48,406 nucleotides of DNA from Candidatus Gemmiger faecigallinarum (GCA_019120395.1 DWVD01000080.1:1-48406); one strand, 5' to 3'. Numbered from the stretch's first letter, positions 7,269 through 15,167 are shown. Notes: generated by a model from the sequence alone, not told the origin. A program made the numbers and translations.

Positions 7269-8288
7269 TCAGTTGAACTTGAAGATTTTTTGGGCGATGC
7301 GGTAGCCGCCCAGGCAGATCTTGCGGCCGACGGCGCCGGGCAGGTCGCACAGGCCGGCAATGGAGCGGCGGCACTTTTTGTAGACGCGCACATCCCGGTG
7401 GCGCAGATAGGCCCACAGCAGTTTCTTTTTCTCCAGAGCCTCGGCGCTGCCGTCCATGGTCAAAAACACCAGCGAGATGGTCATCATCATGAACAGGTAG
7501 TTGAACATATAGGCGCGCAGCTTTTTCTGCTCCGGCGGCAGGGCGTACAGGTCCACCGCGTCGATCATGATCTTGGTGATGCGTACCTGCTGGTCCACCC
7601 GCTTGACCATGATCTTTTCGTTGACGCTCTGGTCCTCGCGGCCGATGTAATAGCGGTAGAGGTCCCGGTTGAGGTAGTACAGCGTGTTGACGTAGGGCAG
7701 CGGCTGGTAGACAAAGATGTTGTCCACATAAAAGGTATGCTTGGGCAGCTGGATGCCGCAGTCCCGCAGCACCTGGGTGCGGTAGATCACGCTGTGCATC
7801 AGGATATTCTGGCTGGGGGGGAACTTGCCGCCCTCCTCCCACACAAAGGGGCGGCCTTCCGGCAGGATGCCCTTGTAGGAGATGACATGGCGGGTGTTGT
7901 CGTTGACATGCTCGTAGACATAGTTGCACAAAAGCAGGTCCACCGGCTGCTCCATGGCAGCAAACTCCCGCAGGCGGTCCATGACCTCGGCCAGGGCCTC
8001 GCCGTCCAGCCAGTCGTCGGAATCCACGACCTTGAAATAGAGGCCGCTGGCGTTGCGCACGCCCTGGTTGACGCCCTCGCCATGGCCGCCGTTCTCCTGA
8101 TGGATGACGCGGACGATGTCCGGGTACTTGGCGGCGTACTCGTCGGCGATGCGGCCGGTGTCGTCGGTGGAGCCGTCGTCCACCAGGATGATCTCGGCTT
8201 CCTCGCCGGCGGGCAGCAGCGTTTCGATGCAGCGGTCCATGTAGGCGGCGGAATTGTAGCAGGGCACGGTAAAGGTGATCAGTTTCAT
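7269..8288 (-). CDS. Family 2 glycosyltransferase
   Basis: A 339-residue GT-A glycosyltransferase. The nucleotide-sugar domain reads TVPCYNSAAYMDRCIETLL near the start, then VDDGSTDDTG, NGGHGEGVNQG and the metal-binding VDSDDWLD (DXD) at about residue 90. A C-terminal helical region of about 150 residues contains a hydrophobic patch (YLFMMMTISLVFLTM), so peripheral membrane association is likely. Sugar and acceptor are unknown. The ATG at 8288 has GGAG 9 bases upstream; an in-frame ATG at 8303 sits too close to the upstream AGGAG. It lies 31 bases after the HAD gene and is probably co-transcribed with it. Confidence 0.88.
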   Translation of the reverse strand: MKLITFTVPCYNSAAYMDRCIETLLPAGEEAEIILVDDGSTDDTGRIADEYAAKYPDIVRVIHQENGGHGEGVNQGVRNASGLYFKVVDSDDWLDGEALAEVMDRLREFAAMEQPVDLLLCNYVYEHVNDNTRHVISYKGILPEGRPFVWEEGGKFPPSQNILMHSVIYRTQVLRDCGIQLPKHTFYVDNIFVYQPLPYVNTLYYLNRDLYRYYIGREDQSVNEKIMVKRVDQQVRITKIMIDAVDLYALPPEQKKLRAYMFNYLFMMMTISLVFLTMDGSAEALEKKKLLWAYLRHRDVRVYKKCRRSIAGLCDLPGAVGRKICLGGYRIAQKIFKFN

Positions 8289-8319
8289 TTTGGAACACTC
8301 CATTCTCCTGTTGGGGGCG

Positions 8320-8970
8320 TCAGTCCAGCTGCGCGGCCCAGTCGGTCCAGTTTTCCAGCACGGCGTCAGCGTCCGCCCGCACCTGCGCCCAGTGGGGGCG
8401 GGTGTAGGCGTCCAGCACCCCCACCGTATAAAAGCCGGCCCGTCCGGCCGTGCGCACCGCGGTGGGGGAATCTTCAAATACCATGATTTGTTCCGGCCGC
8501 GCGCCAAACCGGCCTGCGGCCCGCAGATACACCTCCGGGTCCGCCTTGCCGCGGGGCGTGGCGCAGTCCAGCGTAAAGTCAAACCGGTCCAGCAGCCCGA
8601 AATGGGCCAGCGCGCCGTCCACCAGCGCCTTCTCGGTGCCGGACGCAGCGCACAGGCGGACGCCGCGGGCGCGCATGGCGTCCAGCGCCCGGGGCACGCC
8701 GGGTTTGACAGTGGTAAACGCCGCGTAAGCGCCGCTTGCCTGCTTCCGGATGGACGCCGCCATCTCGGCCGGGCTGACCGGCAGCGAAAAGCGCTGTACA
8801 AAGTAGGCCGCCGTGCCGTCGATCGTCATGGTCATGGTGTCGTCCCGCTCCGCCGGGGTATAAGTCACGCCCCAGGGCGCAAGCACCTGGACCGCGACCC
8901 GGTCCCACATGCCGGAAGAATCCAGCAGGGTCCCGTCCATATCCAGGATGGCGTACGGCAAAAGCTGCAT
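8320..8970 (-). CDS. HAD-family phosphatase/phosphoglucomutase-like
   Basis: A 216-residue HAD subfamily I hydrolase. Motif I is AILDMDGTLLDSS with the nucleophilic Asp and the acid/base Asp two residues on. Motif II is AASGTEKA, motif III PRGKADPEVYL, and motif IV VFEDSPTAVRTA. A helical cap lies between motifs I and II, as in beta-phosphoglucomutase or sugar-phosphatase relatives. Likely a cytoplasmic sugar-phosphate or nucleotide phosphatase; substrate not predictable. The start at 8970 has GGAGGGGG upstream. It is followed closely by a glycosyltransferase, which may hint at sugar metabolism. Confidence 0.88.
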   Translation of the reverse strand: MQLLPYAILDMDGTLLDSSGMWDRVAVQVLAPWGVTYTPAERDDTMTMTIDGTAAYFVQRFSLPVSPAEMAASIRKQASGAYAAFTTVKPGVPRALDAMRARGVRLCAASGTEKALVDGALAHFGLLDRFDFTLDCATPRGKADPEVYLRAAGRFGARPEQIMVFEDSPTAVRTAGRAGFYTVGVLDAYTRPHWAQVRADADAVLENWTDWAAQLD

Positions 8971-9044
8971 GACTGTCCCCCTCCGGCGGCTCGATCCGGT
9001 ATCTGCTGTGCTGAAAAACAACCTGCCCAGTTTCGGGCATCGAT

Positions 9045-9074
9045 ATAGTAACAGCATACCTGTTTTTGAGCCAA
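9045..9074 (-). promoter_or_regulatory. Putative promoter for the HAD/GT2 operon
   Basis: Read leftward: TTGGCT, 18-base spacer, TACTAT, about 75 bases before the HAD start. The match to consensus is moderate. Confidence 0.45.
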
Positions 9075-9124
9075 AACGCAAGGGCTATCGGGTATTTTAT
9101 CCGCTTTGCCCGGCGGCCGGCCGC

Positions 9125-9238
9125 TCAGGCGCAAAGTTCCTGCCAGGCTTCCTCCATGGTGTCGGCCGAAAACAGGAATTCGCCCCCCGCGTCGTAGACC
9201 TCGATGTGCCCGCAGACGTCACGAAACTGAACAGACAT
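9125..9238 (-). CDS. 37-residue small protein (unknown)
   Basis: A short open frame that begins MSVQFRDVCGHIEVYDAG and ends EEAWQELCA. The composition is that of a real folded beta-hairpin/helix mini-protein: three short strands and one amphipathic helix. It has a strong AAGGAAAGGTGG ribosome site and a TATACT -10 about 35 bases upstream, which is why I call it a gene despite its size. I recognise no family. Confidence 0.65.
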   Translation of the reverse strand: MSVQFRDVCGHIEVYDAGGEFLFSADTMEEAWQELCA

Positions 9239-9270
9239 ACCAAAAACCACCTTTCCTTTGCTGTGCTTCC

Positions 9271-9276
9271 AGTATA
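9271..9276 (-). promoter_or_regulatory. -10 element for the 37-residue gene
   Basis: TATACT read leftward, 33 bases before the start codon at 9238. No convincing -35 is visible. Confidence 0.45.
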
Positions 9277-9347
9277 GCAGAAGAAAGGGGTGTTAATTGG
9301 TACCCATAGCGTCCGCGGGAAATTTTATCATCCCATAAACGACGCTG

Positions 9348-9776
9348 TTATCCCTCAGCCGCAGGCAGCGGCGCGCTGTGCGGGGCGGTGCGCAGCAGCC
9401 GAAGGAACGAAAGCAGCCAAAAACACAAAAGATACCACAGCACCGTGTATTTGGGGCAGACAAACCCGGCGATGTCCGCCCACTCGGCGCGGTAGTCCCA
9501 CACCCGCACGCCCAGCAGCGTCAGGCAGGCCTGCCCCACCGCCAGCTCCAGCGCCGTAATGCCCGCCGCGCCCCAGGCGGCCCCCGCCGCCACCGTCAGG
9601 CCGGGCCGGGCTTCCAGCCGGACCAGCAGGCAGAAGCAGGCCCCGCCCGCAAAAAACATGGTCCAGTGGGTGGCCCCCCGCCAGACCAGCTCCGCCGCCA
9701 GATAAGCCGCGCCGCCCATGGCAAACAGAAAAAGCTGTTCCAGCAGCGCAAAGCGGCGCCGTTGTTTTTGCTCCAT
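9348..9776 (-). CDS. Small membrane protein, ABC_trans_CmpB-like
   Basis: A 142-residue integral membrane protein with about four helices (FLFAMGGAAYLAAELVW, MFFAGGACFCLLV, LTVAAGAAWGAAGITALEL, and a C-terminal WYLLCFWLLSFL). The segment ELAVG ... VRVWDYRAEWADIAGFVCPKYTVLW matches the pattern of the Firmicutes family labelled putative ABC-transporter type IV, where WDYS and a GxIC motif recur. No transporter partner is adjacent and the function is unknown. The start at 9776 has GGAGG 9 bases upstream; an ATG at 9785 abuts the same site and is less likely. Confidence 0.75.
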   Translation of the reverse strand: MEQKQRRRFALLEQLFLFAMGGAAYLAAELVWRGATHWTMFFAGGACFCLLVRLEARPGLTVAAGAAWGAAGITALELAVGQACLTLLGVRVWDYRAEWADIAGFVCPKYTVLWYLLCFWLLSFLRLLRTAPHSAPLPAAEG

Positions 9777-9801
9777 CCTCCGCATCCTCCCGCATGGTAT
9801 T

Positions 9802-9828
9802 TTCCGGCGCGGCCGCACCGCGCCGGAA
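9802..9828. repeat. 11-bp dyad, same arms as the pncB terminator
   Basis: TTCCGGCGCGG (9802-9812) and CCGCGCCGGAA (9818-9828) form a perfect hairpin in the leader of the membrane protein gene. The same arms recur at 9917-9944. Confidence 0.7.
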
Positions 9829-9909
9829 GGATACCGCTATTGTGCGCCGTCCGGCGGCAGAGTAACCATTTTGTCACGGAACTGGCAGTTTTTTCCTGCC
9901 CCGGCAGAT

Positions 9910-9944
9910 AAAAAAGCCGCGCCGGAAGGCAGCTTCCGGCGCGG
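9910..9944 (-). terminator. Intrinsic terminator after pncB
   Basis: Read leftward: an 11-bp perfect stem (9934-9944 with 9917-9927) followed by six T. It lies 31 bases beyond the pncB stop. Confidence 0.9.
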
Positions 9945-9974
9945 GGATGGGCTGCGGCAGAGGCGCCGCGGCGG

Positions 9975-11423
9975 TCATTTGGACAGTTCTTTCAGCAGGG
10001 CGCTGCGGGTATCCCACAGCCGCTGGCTCAGGTCCACGTAATAGCGGTGCGGGTTTTCAAAGCGCTTGACCTCGTCCCACAGGGTGTTGACCTGGGCCTT
10101 GCAGAACTTGCGGATGTCGTCCAGCGCCGGCGAGACATAGACCCGTTTTCCGCCCTGGTAGATGGGGGTGGACAGGCAGCGGGCGGTGCAGTTGACGTAG
10201 GTGCGCTCCTTCCAGGTCTCCACCGGGTCAAACAGCGTGATGCCGTTTTTGGTCTCCACCGTCTCGTCCGCCAGCGCGATCAGATCGGCCATGGCCTTGC
10301 CGTCCTCGTCGTAGATGCGCCACACCTTTTTCAGGCAGGGGATCGTCATTTTCTCCGCGGTCTCGGACAGCTTCATCTTGGGGATATACTCGCCGGTCTC
10401 GTCGTCCCGCACGGCGGCCAGCTTGTACACGCCGCCGAACACCGGGTCGCTCTTGGCGGTGATCATGTTCTCGCCAATGCCAAAGCTGTCCACCCTGGCT
10501 CCCTGCAAAATCAGGTCGCGGACCAGATACTCGTCCAAACTGTTGGAGGCGCAGATGGGGCAGTCCTGGTAGCCGGCGGCGTCCAGCATCTTGCGGGCTT
10601 TCTTGGACAGGTAGGCGATGTCGCCGGAGTCGATGCGCACCCCCTTGGGCCGCTTGCCCATGGGCTTGAGCACCTCGTCAAAAACGCGGATGGCGTCGGG
10701 GATGCCGTGGCGCAGCACGTTGTAGGTATCCACCAGCAGCACGCAGGCGTCGGGGTAAAGCTCGGCATATTTTTTGAAGGCGTCGTACTCGGTGGGGAAC
10801 ATCTGCACCCAGCTGTGGGCCATGGTGCCGGAGGCTGGGATGCCGAAATCCCGCGCCGCCATAACGCAGGAGGTGGACGCGCAGCCGCCGATGTAGGCCG
10901 CCCGCGCGCCGAAGTAGGCGGCGTCGTACCCCTGGGCGCGGCGGGCGCCGAACTCCATCACCGGCCTGCCGGACGCCGACCGGACGATGCGGTTGGACTT
11001 GGTGGCAATCAGGCACTGGTGGTTGAATGTGACCAGCATCAGCGTTTCCAGCAGCTGGCACTCGATGGCGGGGCCTTCCACCGTGACGATAGGCTCGTGG
11101 GGGAAGATGGGCACGCCCTCCTCGATGGCCCAGATGTTGCAATGCAGCTGGAAATTGGCCAGATAATCCAGAAACTGCTCGTTGAAAGAGCCGGTGGAGC
11201 GCAGATAGTCGACGTCCTCTTTGGTGAACTGGAGATGATCCACCGCGTCCATAAACTGCTGCAGGCCCGCCATGATGGCGTAGCCGCCGCCGTCCGGCAC
11301 CTTGCGGAAGAACATGTCAAAAACGGCCCATTTGTCCTGGTAGCCCTCATCCAGATAGCCGGCCGACATGGTCAGCTCGTAAAAATCGGTCATGGTGGTC
11401 AGGTTGCGTGCGATGTCCAACAT
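9975..11423 (-). CDS. pncB: Nicotinate phosphoribosyltransferase
   Basis: A 482-residue cytoplasmic enzyme joining nicotinate and PRPP to nicotinate mononucleotide (NAD salvage, Preiss-Handler route). It starts with NLTTMTDFYELTMSAGYL, the standard N-terminal block. VMEFGARRAQGYDAA and ASGTMAHSWVQMFPTEYDAF carry the catalytic His and the PRPP-binding loop. VRIDSGDIAYLSKKAR and SFGIGENMITA follow, as in the family. Length fits the roughly 480-residue bacterial form. The ATG at 11423 has GGGAG 10 bases upstream; a TTG two codons earlier is less well placed. A terminator follows. A D-Ala-D-Ala carboxypeptidase gene precedes it by 97 bases on the same strand. Confidence 0.95.
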   Translation of the reverse strand: MLDIARNLTTMTDFYELTMSAGYLDEGYQDKWAVFDMFFRKVPDGGGYAIMAGLQQFMDAVDHLQFTKEDVDYLRSTGSFNEQFLDYLANFQLHCNIWAIEEGVPIFPHEPIVTVEGPAIECQLLETLMLVTFNHQCLIATKSNRIVRSASGRPVMEFGARRAQGYDAAYFGARAAYIGGCASTSCVMAARDFGIPASGTMAHSWVQMFPTEYDAFKKYAELYPDACVLLVDTYNVLRHGIPDAIRVFDEVLKPMGKRPKGVRIDSGDIAYLSKKARKMLDAAGYQDCPICASNSLDEYLVRDLILQGARVDSFGIGENMITAKSDPVFGGVYKLAAVRDDETGEYIPKMKLSETAEKMTIPCLKKVWRIYDEDGKAMADLIALADETVETKNGITLFDPVETWKERTYVNCTARCLSTPIYQGGKRVYVSPALDDIRKFCKAQVNTLWDEVKRFENPHRYYVDLSQRLWDTRSALLKELSK

Positions 11424-11520
11424 ATCCAATCAACTCCCTGCTGCGCGGCGGTGCCGCGCTGTGCTGGTTTGTATCCGGCCGCCGTTTCCGCCGCCGGGAC
11501 GTCCCTGTTTGCCGCCGGCC

Positions 11521-12882
11521 TCACCTGCCGGAAGCGGGTCTGCGGCGGCCGCCGCCCTGCCGACCCCTGGGTCCGGGGCCGCGGCTGCTGTTGTTCATCA
11601 GGATCGCGCAGACCCATACCGCGCCGTACACCGCCACAACGATCAGCGTAAGCACCAGAACCACCTTGAAATAGGTGCTGGAGAAAAACTCGCCCACCTT
11701 GCTTAAGGTATACAGCACCTCGTTGCGGGTGATCGTGCTTCCTGCGATCAGGTCCACCGTACCCAGGCTCTCGCCGTTGATGGACAGCGTGACCGTCCCC
11801 ACCACGTCCCCCTGCTGCAGCGGAGCGGTCAGATATTCCGGCAGGTCAAAGGTCTGCTGCGTCAGCTCTGCCGCGCCGTCGGCGGGCAGCAGCGTCATCA
11901 TATTGTCGGCAGGATACAGCATAACGGTATCCGTGTCGGTGGAATAGCGCACCGGCCGCTCGGTGATCGGACGGGTGGTGTCCAGCGCCGCCTGGATGGT
12001 GAACGTCTCGAACACCCAGTCCATCAGCTGCCCCGTCTCGGCCAGCGCCGGACGCCTGCCCTCGGGGTCGATGCTGTCGCTGCTGTGCAGCACCACGCTG
12101 ATATAGGTCTCGCCGTTGGAGATATGCCAGCCGGCAAAGTTCTGCCAGCCGGCGTTCAGGTTGCCGGTCTTTCCGCCCTGGGTATACTCCCGGTAATAGT
12201 CCGACCCCTGATTGATCAGGCTGTTGGTGCTGTGGATGTTATAGGGCGACTCGTGGTGCGAGTTGGCGGGCATCTGATAATCGGAGGCGCCCGCCGCTTC
12301 CACAAACGCGTCGTACTCGATCAGCGCGCGCAGGATCAGATACGAGTCCCGCGCGGTGGTCATGTTGCCTTCGTCCAGGCCGCAGGGGTCTGTAAACACC
12401 GTGCCGGTGCAGCCCAGCGCCCTGGCCTCGCTGTTCATCATGGCCACAAAGTTTTCCACGCTTCCGCCGCCCATATAGTCGGCAACGATATAGGCGGCCT
12501 CGTTGCCGGACTGCACCTCCATGGCGTAAAGCAGGTTGCGCAGTGTAAGCGTCTCCCCCGCCCAGATGTCGGCGGTGGACGCGCCCGTCCCGTACAGGAT
12601 GTCATAGATATACCGCGGCGCTTCCACCGTGATGGTATCCAGTTGATCCTGATAGTTTTTCAGCATCAGCAGCATGGTCATCATTTTGGTCAGGCTGCCG
12701 GACACCATGGGGGTCTCGCTGTTCTTTTCATAAACGACGATGTTGGTATCCAGATTTACAACATAGGCCGCTTCGGCCGTCAGTTCCGTCTCAGGCTCAT
12801 ATCCCTGCATCGCCGAGGCGGGCAGCACAAGCGTGGCGGCCAGCAGCAGCACGGCAAATATACCGGCAATCCGTTTTTTCAT
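11521..12882 (-). CDS. D-alanyl-D-alanine carboxypeptidase (PBP5-like, S11)
   Basis: A 453-residue exported serine peptidase trimming the terminal D-Ala from peptidoglycan stem peptides. Residues 1-24 are a signal peptide (MKKRIAGIFAVLLLAATLVLPASA, shown here in parts as a Lys/Arg start, a Leu/Ala core and an ASA cleavage site). The active-site motifs are S63-LT-K66 (SxxK), SGN at about 119, and KTG before NLNAGW. A C-terminal beta domain follows, then a transmembrane helix (KVVLVLTLIVVAVYGAVW) and a short Gly/Arg-rich basic tail that would lie inside the cell. An integral C-terminal helix replaces the amphipathic anchor of E. coli PBP5. The start at 12882 is the one that gives a clean signal peptide. 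Confidence 0.93.
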   Translation of the reverse strand: MKKRIAGIFAVLLLAATLVLPASAMQGYEPETELTAEAAYVVNLDTNIVVYEKNSETPMVSGSLTKMMTMLLMLKNYQDQLDTITVEAPRYIYDILYGTGASTADIWAGETLTLRNLLYAMEVQSGNEAAYIVADYMGGGSVENFVAMMNSEARALGCTGTVFTDPCGLDEGNMTTARDSYLILRALIEYDAFVEAAGASDYQMPANSHHESPYNIHSTNSLINQGSDYYREYTQGGKTGNLNAGWQNFAGWHISNGETYISVVLHSSDSIDPEGRRPALAETGQLMDWVFETFTIQAALDTTRPITERPVRYSTDTDTVMLYPADNMMTLLPADGAAELTQQTFDLPEYLTAPLQQGDVVGTVTLSINGESLGTVDLIAGSTITRNEVLYTLSKVGEFFSSTYFKVVLVLTLIVVAVYGAVWVCAILMNNSSRGPGPRGRQGGGRRRPASGR

Positions 12883-12983
12883 AAGCAGGCAGGTTCCTTT
12901 TGGCAGCATATCGCGGCGGGGCGTCCCCGCCGGATCAGGATTCGTGTCATCCGGCCCGCACAGCGGTGCCGGATATACAAGAT

Positions 12984-12992
12984 AGTATACCA
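12984..12992 (-). promoter_or_regulatory. Extended -10 promoter for the carboxypeptidase gene
   Basis: Read leftward, TGGTATACT lies about 100 bases before the start. The -35 region is weak. Confidence 0.5.
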
Positions 12993-13105
12993 AAAAATGG
13001 AGCCAAGGGAAAGATGGAGTTTGTGGAAATTTGCGGCCGTGAGAAAAAGCCCCCCGGCCGCCTTCAGCGGAGCGCGCACAAGGAGCCTTTGCCGCAGAAT
13101 CTAAC

Positions 13106-13136
13106 AAAAACAGGCCGCCGGCTTCGCCGCCGACCT
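13106..13136 (-). terminator. Intrinsic terminator after the XRE/membrane-protein pair
   Basis: Read leftward: an 11-bp stem with one mismatch (13112-13136), a GAA loop, then GTTTTTG. It lies 84 bases beyond the stop at 13220. Confidence 0.75.
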
Positions 13137-13219
13137 ATTTTTGCGCTTTTTCGGCGCTTCGCGGTTTTGCTGCTTGCGCGGCAAAATCATAGCCGCCTTG
13201 CGCTTCCTCCGCTTCAGCT

Positions 13220-13636
13220 TCACATTTCTTTGTCGTACTTGCAGCGGTAGTAAATGCCGACGCCCACCACCGCCAGATAGGCCGCCACCAGCAGCAGGAT
13301 CGCCGCCAGGTCAATGCGCATCAGCGCAAACACCAGCATCAGCGCGCCAAAAATATAGACCATGGCGTCGTAGGCTTTCGCCTTGGCCCGGTTGGCCAGC
13401 GCAATATTGCGTTCGTCGCTGTTCTCGATCTCCAGGCGGCGCTGCACGTCCGGCGCGTCCTTCAGCGCCGCGCGCTGCAAAAGCGCGCCTGCGCCATGCC
13501 CCAGCGCGCCCGCTCCGATCCCGATGCAAAGATAAGCCGCCACCGCGTCGGGCGCGGCGCGCAGCCAGAACGCCCCTGCCGCCACCGCGGCCAGCCCCAG
13601 CACAGTCAATACAATCTCCAACGCTTTGCTCCTCAT
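13220..13636 (-). CDS. Membrane protein paired with an XRE regulator
   Basis: A 138-residue protein with about four transmembrane helices (LEIVLTVLGLAAVAAGAFWL, AYLCIGIGAGALGHGAG, MVYIFGALMLVFALM, LAAILLLVAAYLAVVGVGIYY). In between is the cytoplasmic stretch RRLEIENSDERNIALANRAKAKAYD, typical of small Firmicutes membrane proteins that sit beside YozG-like regulators. It starts inside the regulator's stop codon (ATGA overlap), so the two are translated together. Such pairs may sense membrane state; no function has been shown here. Confidence 0.85.
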   Translation of the reverse strand: MRSKALEIVLTVLGLAAVAAGAFWLRAAPDAVAAYLCIGIGAGALGHGAGALLQRAALKDAPDVQRRLEIENSDERNIALANRAKAKAYDAMVYIFGALMLVFALMRIDLAAILLLVAAYLAVVGVGIYYRCKYDKEM

Positions 13637-13836
13637 TGCGGTTCCTCCTCATACAGAAAAATATCCTCAATGGTCAGGTGGAAGTAACGCGCCAGCTTGA
13701 ACGCAAGCAGGATAGAGGGATTGTAGCGCCCGTTTTCCAGCGAGCCGATGGTCTGCCGGGACACCCCCAGCGCGTCGGCCAGTTCCTCCTGTCGGATGCC
13801 ATGCTGGCGGCGCAGTTCTTCCAGACGGTTCTTCAT
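13633..13836 (-). CDS. XRE-family DNA-binding protein (YozG-like)
   Basis: A 67-residue single-domain helix-turn-helix protein: KNRLEELRRQHGIRQEELADALGVSRQTIGSLENGRYNPS, followed by LAFKLARYFHLTIEDIF. This is the compact form usually paired with a small membrane protein. AAGGAGG lies 10 bases before the ATG. Its promoter (13940-13968) is flanked by a 13-bp direct repeat that looks like its own operator, so autoregulation is likely. Confidence 0.92.
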   Translation of the reverse strand: MKNRLEELRRQHGIRQEELADALGVSRQTIGSLENGRYNPSILLAFKLARYFHLTIEDIFLYEEEPQ

Positions 13837-13920
13837 TGGCTGTATGCCTCCTTCCCGCAGGCACAGTCTCCGGCCGGGACGCCTGTGCCCGCCTGCGGAT
13901 GGTGTTTTTCAGAAAAAGGA

Positions 13921-13979
13921 AAGTTTGCTTTCCGTCATCAGCATACCACACCCTCCGGCATATGTCAAGTTAGCTTTCC
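13921..13979. repeat. Operator-like 13-bp direct repeat flanking the XRE promoter
   Basis: AAGTTTGCTTTCC (13921-13933) and AAGTTAGCTTTCC (13967-13979) differ at one base and lie 46 bp apart. One overlaps the -35 and the other lies just past the -10. The first is also part of the dyad GGAAAG-N4-CTTTCC. Confidence 0.75.
13940..13968 (-). promoter_or_regulatory. Consensus promoter of the XRE/membrane-protein operon
   Basis: Read leftward: TTGACA (13963-13968), 17-base spacer, TATGCT (13940-13945). It drives the genes at 13836 and 13636. Confidence 0.88.
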
Positions 13980-14043
13980 ATTTCTTCACAAATATTTTCC
14001 CCGCTTTCCCGGTCCGGGGGACTTTTCTGCCGCATGGATTTAT

Positions 14044-14098
14044 GATATACTGATTTTACCAAGCTGCCTGCCAGCCGTGCCAACGAACGCCACGGCTG
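14044..14098 (+). promoter_or_regulatory. Extended -10 promoter and leader hairpin for the peptidase C26 gene
   Basis: TGATATACT ends at 14051. The transcript would then contain a hairpin, CAGCCGTG (14072-14079) with CACGGCTG (14091-14098), followed by TATTTTTC at 14109. This could be a mild attenuator. Confidence 0.5.
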
Positions 14099-14136
14099 AC
14101 CGGGCGGCTATTTTTCGACAAACGAGGTGACGCAAC

Positions 14137-14841
14137 TTGAGACCTGTAATTGGTATCGTTCCGCTGTACGACGCGGAGAAGCAAAGCTACTGGATGCTGC
14201 CCGGTTACATGCAGGCGCTGGAAGAATGTCTGTCCATTCCCGTCATGCTGCCTTTGACGCAGGATAAAACCGAGCTTTTGTATTTTATCCGGGAGTGCGA
14301 CGGCCTGCTGCTCCCCGGCGGCCAGGATGTCGATCCCGCCCTGTACGGCGAAGCGCCCCGCCCCGGCTGCGGCGAGCTTTGCCCCGCGCGGGACAGGATG
14401 GAAGCCCTGCTGCTGGATGCCGCTTTCCGTCTGGACAAGCCGGTGCTGGGCATTTGCCGCGGCCTGCAATTTTTGAATGTACATACCGGCGGCACACTGT
14501 ATCAGGATCTGCCCGGTGAGCATCCCGGCCTGGACCACAGGATGGAGCGCCCCTATAACCGTCCCGCCCACCGGGTGACCATTGCCCATGACAGCCCGCT
14601 GTACGAAATCGTGGGCGGCAGCAGCTACGAAGTCAACAGCTGCCACCACCAGGCAGTCAAGGAGCTTTCGCCGCGGCTGCGCGCCGCCGCCGTCTCGGAG
14701 GACGGCCTGATTGAGGCCGCCTGGATGCCCGACAAGCATTTCATCCTCGGCGTCCAATGGCACCCGGAATTCATCTACCGCGAGGATCCCAAGTCTTTGC
14801 AGCTGTTCGCCGCCTTTGTCAAAGCGGCCAAATACCCCTGA
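14137..14841 (+). CDS. Gamma-glutamyl-gamma-aminobutyrate hydrolase-like peptidase C26 (PuuD-like)
   Basis: A 234-residue class I glutamine-amidotransferase-fold hydrolase that cleaves gamma-glutamyl amides, by analogy with PuuD of putrescine breakdown. The nucleophile is C107 in GICRGLQ, and the catalytic His/Glu are H209 and E211 in QWHPEF. DGLLLPGGQDVDPALYGE at 54-71 is typical. Translation appears to begin at a TTG (14137) preceded by GAGGTGA at a 6-base distance; no ATG fits better. It is a single gene. The physiological substrate could also be a folate or peptide gamma-glutamate. A few dozen bases later begins the tRNA-Leu promoter region. Confidence 0.9.
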   Translation: MRPVIGIVPLYDAEKQSYWMLPGYMQALEECLSIPVMLPLTQDKTELLYFIRECDGLLLPGGQDVDPALYGEAPRPGCGELCPARDRMEALLLDAAFRLDKPVLGICRGLQFLNVHTGGTLYQDLPGEHPGLDHRMERPYNRPAHRVTIAHDSPLYEIVGGSSYEVNSCHHQAVKELSPRLRAAAVSEDGLIEAAWMPDKHFILGVQWHPEFIYREDPKSLQLFAAFVKAAKYP

Positions 14842-14979
14842 TCCGAAAGCCTGGCCCCTATGCCCTCTGCCGATCCCTCTGTTTCGCTTTGCTCCACGCC
14901 ACAATTTTATCACAGATTCGTCGTTTTTTGCTCACAAAATTTTCCCGGCAGGAAATTTCAATTTTTTTCAAAAAAAGTG

Positions 14980-15007
14980 TTGACATTTTCCGGTCTTGTG
15001 CTATAAT
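14980..15007 (+). promoter_or_regulatory. Consensus promoter of tRNA-Leu
   Basis: TTGACA (14980-14985), 16-base spacer, TATAAT (15002-15007), in an AT-rich upstream tract (14941-14977) that may act as an UP element. The tRNA starts 37 bases further on. Confidence 0.93.
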
Positions 15008-15044
15008 AATACACGTCGCCGGGAACGACGGCAAAACAAAATAG

Positions 15045-15131
15045 GCGGATGTGGCGGAACTGGCAGACGCGCTAGATTCAGGTTCTAGTTCCCTTAAAAG
15101 AGTGTGGGTTCAAATCCCTTCATCCGCACCA
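15045..15131 (+). tRNA. tRNA-Leu (anticodon CAG)
   Basis: A class II tRNA with encoded CCA. The acceptor stem GCGGATG/CATCCGC is perfect. The anticodon stem CTAGA/TCTAG encloses loop TTCAGGT, so the anticodon is CAG (reads CUG). The long variable arm is imperfect. The T arm (GTGGG, loop TTCAAAT, CCCTT) has a T-T mismatch and a G-T wobble. The discriminator is A15128. Confidence 0.93.
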
Positions 15132-15132
15132 A

Positions 15133-15167
15133 AAAGAACGTTGAAGCGAAAGTTTCAACGTTCTTTT
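15133..15167 (+). terminator. Intrinsic terminator of tRNA-Leu
   Basis: A 13-bp stem (15133-15145 with 15154-15166) starts right after the CCA and runs into CTTTTTC. Confidence 0.93.

Noticed and set aside
6160-8298. A 712-codon minus-strand frame across the MerR and GT2 genes
   Set aside because: Low-complexity Arg/Gly/Pro/Ala composition without motif or ribosome site; it is a frame shadow of the real genes.
10047-11651. Long plus-strand frame opposite pncB
   Set aside because: Antisense to a textbook nicotinate phosphoribosyltransferase; composition is that of a reverse-complement shadow.
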